A DNA stretch of 48,080 nucleotides. It comes from Candidatus Nanopelagicales bacterium. Its GTDB lineage: Bacteria; Actinomycetota; Actinomycetes; S36-B12. Shown here piece after piece: positions 43,562 through 48,080 of this stretch (positions are counted from its first letter, which is position 1; every line of letters starts with the position of its first letter). The position numbers and the translations under genes were made by a program. The stretch lies in contig JAURQC010000123.1 of NCBI GenBank assembly GCA_030836325.1, positions 1 through 48,080 of the forward strand, given 5' to 3'. The notes beneath the pieces were generated by a model. It did not search any database. It saw only the letters and a list, made by a program, of their open reading frames with translations, and was not told the DNA's origin.

Positions 43562-46135
43562 ATGACGTCCGCTGCTACGAACACCGCCAAGAACGAGAAT
43601 ATCGCCCGCGCCGAGGCTCAGACCCGAAGCCAGTCGATAACCGTTGACTCCTACGCAGTGGACTTGGATCTCACCGGAACCGGCCCGACCTTCCGGAGCA
43701 CCACCACGTGCGTCTTCGAATGCAGCGATCCGGGTTCGTCGACCTGGATTGATCTGATCGCGACTTCGGTGGAGTCCGTCACACTCAACGGCGACGAACT
43801 TGATCCGGCCGAAGTCGTCCAAGGCGCACGAATCACCCTTCCGAACCTGGCACGAGACAACACCGTGACGGTCGTGGCCCAGTGCACGTACATGAACACC
43901 GGCGAAGGCCTGCACCGATTCGTCGATCCGGTGGATAACGAGACCTACCTCTACACCCAGTTCGAGTCGGCAGATGCACGTCGCATGTACGCCTGCTTCG
44001 AGCAGCCCGACCTCAAGGCCACCTTCCAACTCACCGTGACCGCACCCGATCACTGGCAAGTGATCAGCAACGCTCCAACACCTGAACCCGCAGCCGCGGG
44101 AACCAAAACGGCAACCTGGACTTTCGAGCCCGCACCACGGATGTCCACCTACATCACCGCTCTTGTTGCAGGCCCGTACCACGTAGTTCGTGACGAGTAC
44201 GTTGGACCAAACGGCACGTATCCGCTCGGAATCTTCTGCCGCGCATCGCTCGCGCAATACCTAGACTCCGATGACATCTTCGAACTAACCAAGCAGGGTT
44301 TCGCCTTCTTCGAAGAGCAGTTTGGCGTTCCGTACGCCTTCACCAAGTACGACCAACTCTTCGTGCCTGAGTTCAATGCCGGCGCCATGGAAAACGCCGG
44401 TTGTGTGACCTTCCTCGAGGACTTTGTGTTCCGGTCTCGGGTGACTCAGGCCGCCTACGAACAACGGGCCAACACGATCTTGCACGAGATGGCACACATG
44501 TGGTTCGGCGATCTCGTCACGATGAAGTGGTGGGACGACCTGTGGCTAAACGAGTCTTTCGCCGAGTGGGCCTCGCACCACGCCAACGTGAACGCCACTC
44601 GTTTCCCCGAGGCGTGGACTACCTTCGCAAACCTCCGCAAGGCCTGGGCGTACCGGCAAGACCAGTTGCCGTCCACGCATCCGATTGCAGCGGACATGGT
44701 GGATCTAGATGCGGTACGAGTTAACTTCGACGGAATTACTTACGCCAAGGGTGCTTCGGCACTTCGGCAACTCGTGGCGTGGGTCGGCGAAGAAGAGTTC
44801 TTAGCTGGTTTGCACGAGTACTTCACCAAGCACGCCTGGGGAAACACCGAACTAAGCGACCTGTTGTCTGAACTTGAGGCGACCAGCGGTCGCGATCTAT
44901 CCCAATGGACCCGCGAGTGGCTGCAGACCAGTGGAGTTAACCTGCTCCGCCCCCATGTGGAACTCGATGCTTCCGGCAATTACGCGTCCGTGCGCGTCGA
45001 GCAGGAGCCGCCGTCGGCTCCAGCCGGGATCGAACCGACCCTGCGCTCGCACAGGGTTGCGATCGGTCTCTACGACGTGGATGGCCATTCTCTGAATCTC
45101 CGGGACCGCATGGAGGTCGACGTCACAGGTGAGTTGACCGAGGTGCCCGCGCTGGTCGGCAAACCGCGGGCTGATCTGCTCCTACTCAACGATGGCGACC
45201 TCACCTTCGCGAAGGTGAGACTCGACGACGACTCTTGGGCCACTGCCACGTCGCACCTGGGCGGCGTGAGCGACTCTCTTGCACGCGCCGTCATTTGGGG
45301 TGCGGCCTGGGACATGACCCGCGATGCTGAAGTGGCTACCGGCGACTTCGTAGACCTAGTCCTCGCGGGCATCGAAGCCGAATCCGACATCGGCGTTGTC
45401 CAGGGAGTCCTGCGACAAGTCCGCATGGCCATCGATCAGTTCGCATCGGACTCCCACCGCACCGAGTACCTCATCCGCCTCGCAGACCGGACTTTGGAAC
45501 TGGCCCAAGCCGCTGAAGCCGGAAGCGATCGACAACTCGCGTTCACGCGATCCTTCGCTGGTGCCGCCACGACAACGGAGCACCTCGCCGTAGTCGAGGG
45601 CCTCCTCGACGGTGTTATTGCCTGGGACGGCCTCACGGTCGACACCGATCTTCGCTGGTTCCTACTCATGCAGCTCGTCTCCGCTGGAACCCGTGGAGAC
45701 GAGGCCATTGATGCGGAATTGGCCAACGACGACACCGCTACCGGACGTCGCCAAGCGGTGATGGCTCGAGCTTCGGTGCCGACAGAGCAGGCCAAACAGT
45801 GGGCGTGGCAGGAAATTTTCACCAACACCGAACTCCCGAACGCGATGCTCGAGGCGACGATCGCCGGCTTCTTGGACCGCGAGCACTGTGACCTCACCGA
45901 TCCGTACATCGATCGCTATTTCGAAGTCTTGCCGGAGATCTGGGCCAACAGGACCATGGAGATTGCTTCGTCGATCACCATGGGGCTGTTCCCGATGTTC
46001 TCGGTAGACGACGCAACGGTGCAGCGTGCGGATTCATTCCTGGCAACCGGACCTAGTCCGGCTCTAGCGAGGCTTGTTTCCGAAGGCCGCGATGGCCTGC
46101 TGCGAGCACAGCGGGCCCGCAGCAGGGATAGTTAG
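43562..46135 (+). CDS. pepN: Aminopeptidase N (M1 metallopeptidase)
   Basis: An 857-residue cytoplasmic zinc aminopeptidase. The exopeptidase motif is GAMEN at 274-278 and the zinc site is HEMAH at 308-312 with the third ligand glutamate in LWLNESFAEWASHH downstream. The N-terminal saddle domain has VDSYAVDLDLTGTGP and the C-terminal half is the helical ERAP1-like domain. Length and domain order match actinobacterial PepN. ATG 43562 starts the gene; a CAGGAT element lies six bases upstream. It is divergent from the Rv2466c-like gene and convergent with the DUF5130 gene, with 11 bases between the stops. Confidence 0.98.
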   Translation: MTSAATNTAKNENIARAEAQTRSQSITVDSYAVDLDLTGTGPTFRSTTTCVFECSDPGSSTWIDLIATSVESVTLNGDELDPAEVVQGARITLPNLARDNTVTVVAQCTYMNTGEGLHRFVDPVDNETYLYTQFESADARRMYACFEQPDLKATFQLTVTAPDHWQVISNAPTPEPAAAGTKTATWTFEPAPRMSTYITALVAGPYHVVRDEYVGPNGTYPLGIFCRASLAQYLDSDDIFELTKQGFAFFEEQFGVPYAFTKYDQLFVPEFNAGAMENAGCVTFLEDFVFRSRVTQAAYEQRANTILHEMAHMWFGDLVTMKWWDDLWLNESFAEWASHHANVNATRFPEAWTTFANLRKAWAYRQDQLPSTHPIAADMVDLDAVRVNFDGITYAKGASALRQLVAWVGEEEFLAGLHEYFTKHAWGNTELSDLLSELEATSGRDLSQWTREWLQTSGVNLLRPHVELDASGNYASVRVEQEPPSAPAGIEPTLRSHRVAIGLYDVDGHSLNLRDRMEVDVTGELTEVPALVGKPRADLLLLNDGDLTFAKVRLDDDSWATATSHLGGVSDSLARAVIWGAAWDMTRDAEVATGDFVDLVLAGIEAESDIGVVQGVLRQVRMAIDQFASDSHRTEYLIRLADRTLELAQAAEAGSDRQLAFTRSFAGAATTTEHLAVVEGLLDGVIAWDGLTVDTDLRWFLLMQLVSAGTRGDEAIDAELANDDTATGRRQAVMARASVPTEQAKQWAWQEIFTNTELPNAMLEATIAGFLDREHCDLTDPYIDRYFEVLPEIWANRTMEIASSITMGLFPMFSVDDATVQRADSFLATGPSPALARLVSEGRDGLLRAQRARSRDS

Positions 46136-46146
46136 CCGGAGGAGTT

Positions 46147-46542
46147 CTAGGCGGGTTCGTCGAGGTGCAGCGTCCGCGGAGCGCGGGCGTGTTCGGCGAG
46201 CATCATGATCGAGTCGCGGATTCCGGCGAGGAGTTGATCGGCCTGCAAACTGGTCCGCAGAGACAGCAGCGCGAACTCGCACGCACGATCATCGAGGGTC
46301 CGTCGGACGCGTGATCCGGTCACGATGTCCATCGAACGGCTGTCGGGATCAATAGCGAGCAGGACCGCTGCGTCCGGCTCGTGCAGACCACCGTGCATAG
46401 CGACCGCGGATTCACGTCCAGCCTCTAAGGATCCGACGTAGACGCCGAACTCATAGCCGCAAATGTCACCGGCGATCTGGACGATGCGTTCGACGTCGCC
46501 CCGCTCAGAAAGAGAAAATCTGAACTTCTCACCAATTTCCAT
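46147..46542 (-). CDS. DUF5130 family protein
   Basis: A 131-residue protein of the actinobacterial DUF5130 family. Recognisable parts: a GEKFRFSLSERGDVERIVQIA start, FGVYVGSL, AVLLAIDPDSRSMDIVTGSRVRRTLDDRACEFALLSLRTSL and a C-terminal GIRDSIMMLAEHARAPRTLHL. The IVTG...R...DDRxC block is the family hallmark and recalls TPM domains. Function unknown. ATG 46542 with GGAGGT four bases upstream is preferred over the upstream frame to 46617, which lies in the neighbouring small gene. It overlaps that gene's 3' end by 14 bases. Confidence 0.85.
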   Translation of the reverse strand: MEIGEKFRFSLSERGDVERIVQIAGDICGYEFGVYVGSLEAGRESAVAMHGGLHEPDAAVLLAIDPDSRSMDIVTGSRVRRTLDDRACEFALLSLRTSLQADQLLAGIRDSIMMLAEHARAPRTLHLDEPA

Positions 46543-46762
46543 GTGCACCTCCGGTGACGCCAGCGCCGGCTGTTTCACTCGTAGGAAGCGCGGCCGGGTT
46601 GGGAGTAGCCGGTGCACTTGTGATCAAGGCAGAACCGGGAGCCATTTCCTCTTCAGCGGACGATCCGTACTTGCCACGAGGAACCATGACGAAGATCGCG
46701 ATGACAGCGGCAAGACCGACGGGGATTCCGACGAAGAGCCCAAGGGCGACGAGAGGATCCAT
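46529..46762 (-). CDS. 77-residue single-pass membrane protein of unknown function
   Basis: One N-terminal hydrophobic helix (about 4-28; LVALGLFVGIPVGLAAVIAIFVMVP) followed by a positive RGK patch and a Pro/Ala/Thr-rich, probably disordered tail to residue 77. No domain recognised. It starts nine bases after malQ and overlaps the DUF5130 start, so it is likely part of a malQ - membrane protein - DUF5130 transcript. Could be a membrane adaptor, but nothing in the sequence says so. Confidence 0.65.
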   Translation of the reverse strand: MDPLVALGLFVGIPVGLAAVIAIFVMVPRGKYGSSAEEEMAPGSALITSAPATPNPAALPTSETAGAGVTGGAHGNW

Positions 46763-46771
46763 ACCTCAAGC

Positions 46772-48080
46772 CTATTGCCGCACAGTGTCCAAGATCTGAT
46801 GGGCAAGCGACGGTGGGTGGGCAAGGAAGTCCTGGAGGTCCACCGGAACACCGTCGGGCCCGGCGATAGGCATGGACCAATTCGGGTATTCGCGATCGGT
46901 TCCCGGTTGATTCTGCGCTCGGAAGTCGCCCATGAGGTCGGGAGCGGCAACCCCCACCAACATGCACGGTGACGACGCAACGGCCGCGTGCATCGCGACG
47001 ACCATGTCTGCGCGCCCCTGCTCTACATCGAGATTGGACTCGTGCGACAGCCATCCCCGGTCCCGCAGGATCTGTGCCCACTCGCCGCGCTCGGCAAGCG
47101 CAGCGGCGTACTCGTCCGCGGCGGAACCTTCCAGTAGGCCAAGTTCGTATCGAAGGCGCACATGCTCACCTGCGAGGTATCCGGCTGTGGGCGGCAGATC
47201 GTGCACGGTGACGCTCGCCAACGCTCGACGTCGCCACTTCTCCGGAGGCACCACTGCAGGGTCTCGCTCGAACCAAGAAATGACGGTTCCGAGGATCCCT
47301 CGACGCGCGAGTTCGTCTTGCACCCACGGCTCGACGGTGCCGAGGTCCTCTCCAATGACGACAGCGCCAGCCCGGTGCGCCTCCAGGCACGTGATGGCGA
47401 GCATTGCGTCGTGGTCGAAGCCGACGAACGTTCCCTGCGTTGCGGACATCCCTTGGGGAATCCACCACATGCGAAACAACCCGAGGATGTGATCCATTCT
47501 CAACCCTCCGGCACCTCGGAGGGCAGCTCGCAGGACATCACGGAAGGGCTCGAACCCCGCCTCGGCGAGTGCATCGGGGCGCCACGGTGGTTGATCCCAG
47601 TTTTGCCCCTGCTGGTTGTACATGTCTGGAGGTGCACCCACGCCGACTCCGCGCGCCATCACATCCGACAGTGCCCACGCGTCGGCACCGCCGGGGTGAA
47701 CACCCACCGCCAGATCCGTGATCACCCCGATCGCCATACCCGCATCACGGCATGCCGCCTGAGCAGACTCGAGTTGCTCGGCGATGATCCACTGAAGCCA
47801 CGCCTGGAAATCCACTTCGCGGTTATGCGATTGCAAATAGCGACGCACGGCGTCGTTATTGGACTCTCGAAATTCTTGAGGCCATTGGCGGTAGTCCGTG
47901 CCGAACTCCTCGGCGAGGACGCACCAGGTAGCGAAGGTGCGTACCGTCGGCTCCTTCGCGAATGTACGAAAAGACTGCTCCCTATCGACCTCGCGAGGGA
48001 CTTCGAACACAAGTTCCAGGGCCGGTCTCATGTGCTGCCAAGCACCCTCTCGATCAATTCGAGAATCCGAATCAACGCCT
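46772..48080 (-). CDS. malQ: 4-alpha-glucanotransferase (amylomaltase), C-terminal part
   Basis: GH77 enzyme moving alpha-1,4-glucan segments in maltodextrin and glycogen metabolism. Only the C-terminal 436 residues lie in the window; the frame stays open through 48080, so the N-terminus is outside. All three catalytic acids are visible: the nucleophile in GLRMDHILGLFR, the acid/base in VIGEDLGTVEPWV and the third acid in TVHDLPPTAGYLAGE. Also VGVHPGGADAW, GAPPDMYNQQGQNWDQPPW, which is the conserved substrate-loop region, and QLDxx-like C-terminal helices. Identification is secure. Confidence 0.95.
   Translation of the reverse strand, partial: GVDSDSRIDREGAWQHMRPALELVFEVPREVDREQSFRTFAKEPTVRTFATWCVLAEEFGTDYRQWPQEFRESNNDAVRRYLQSHNREVDFQAWLQWIIAEQLESAQAACRDAGMAIGVITDLAVGVHPGGADAWALSDVMARGVGVGAPPDMYNQQGQNWDQPPWRPDALAEAGFEPFRDVLRAALRGAGGLRMDHILGLFRMWWIPQGMSATQGTFVGFDHDAMLAITCLEAHRAGAVVIGEDLGTVEPWVQDELARRGILGTVISWFERDPAVVPPEKWRRRALASVTVHDLPPTAGYLAGEHVRLRYELGLLEGSAADEYAAALAERGEWAQILRDRGWLSHESNLDVEQGRADMVVAMHAAVASSPCMLVGVAAPDLMGDFRAQNQPGTDREYPNWSMPIAGPDGVPVDLQDFLAHPPSLAHQILDTVRQ

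Noticed and set aside
42872..44257. A 461-residue reading frame on the minus strand covering the Rv2466c-like gene and part of pepN
   Set aside because: The upstream part is antisense to the conserved pepN domains and has no homologous features; the true start is 43492.

Overview
The window is a moderately GC-rich chromosomal segment from an actinobacterium. The evidence is gene content and order: leuS, an OctT-type SGNH hydrolase, a GpgP-type phosphatase, rsfS, nadD, proA, proB, obgE, rpmA, rplU, RNase E/G, the radical-SAM/DUF2344 pair, rodA-mrdA-mreD-mreC-mreB, ndk, DUF4233, folC, valS, clpX, clpP2, clpP1, tig, then a Nei glycosylase, an Rv2466c-type mycothiol-linked nitroreductase and pepN. 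This is the backbone known from Mycobacterium and Streptomyces. The MreBCD/RodA/PBP2 set suggests a rod-shaped cell. No insertion sequence, prophage, integrase or CRISPR array was seen, and no gene-free stretch reaches 300 bases. Species or family cannot be named from the sequence.

Layout. Bases 1-5054 hold the N-terminal part of leuS, the OctT-like enzyme, then divergently a drug/metabolite exporter, a membrane glycosyltransferase and a secreted chagasin-type peptidase inhibitor. Bases 5033-12520 are a minus-strand housekeeping block: SDR protein, tRNA-Ala, gpgP-like/rsfS/nadD with 4-base overlaps, a 46-residue membrane peptide, proA, a conserved hypothetical, proB, obgE, rpmA and rplU. Bases 12731-28208 continue on the minus strand with a MEKHLA protein, RNase E/G, the DUF2344/radical-SAM pair, the cell-elongation operon, an alpha/beta hydrolase, ndk, DUF4233 and folC. 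ValS (28253-30847) is inverted relative to its neighbours and looks like the alternative, archaeal-like type. It is followed by an unusual 200-base imperfect palindrome built from 21-base units, then clpX, clpP2, clpP1 and tig.

Bases 35321-43492 are more accessory: tRNA-Pro, a DUF1801 protein, tRNA-Gly, a Tat-exported molybdopterin oxidoreductase with its cytochrome b partner, a tightly overlapping methyltransferase/class-V aminotransferase/VKOR operon, a DUF3159 membrane protein, a 59-residue protein, Nei, a threonine-aldolase-like enzyme and the Rv2466c-like protein. The end carries pepN, a DUF5130 protein, a small membrane protein and the C-terminal part of malQ.

A recurring regulatory theme is visible by eye: a TANNNT hexamer ends 6-8 bases before an ATG or GTG that has no Shine-Dalgarno sequence. 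This occurs at seven or more starts and suggests widespread leaderless transcription. Genes inside operons instead use ATGA/GTGA overlaps or clear Shine-Dalgarno sites. No wholly new multi-gene system was found. The items most worth a second look are the valS/palindrome locus, the probable non-canonical starts of the MEKHLA gene and nadD, the possible SD-masking hairpins before obgE, and several small or catalytically atypical proteins.
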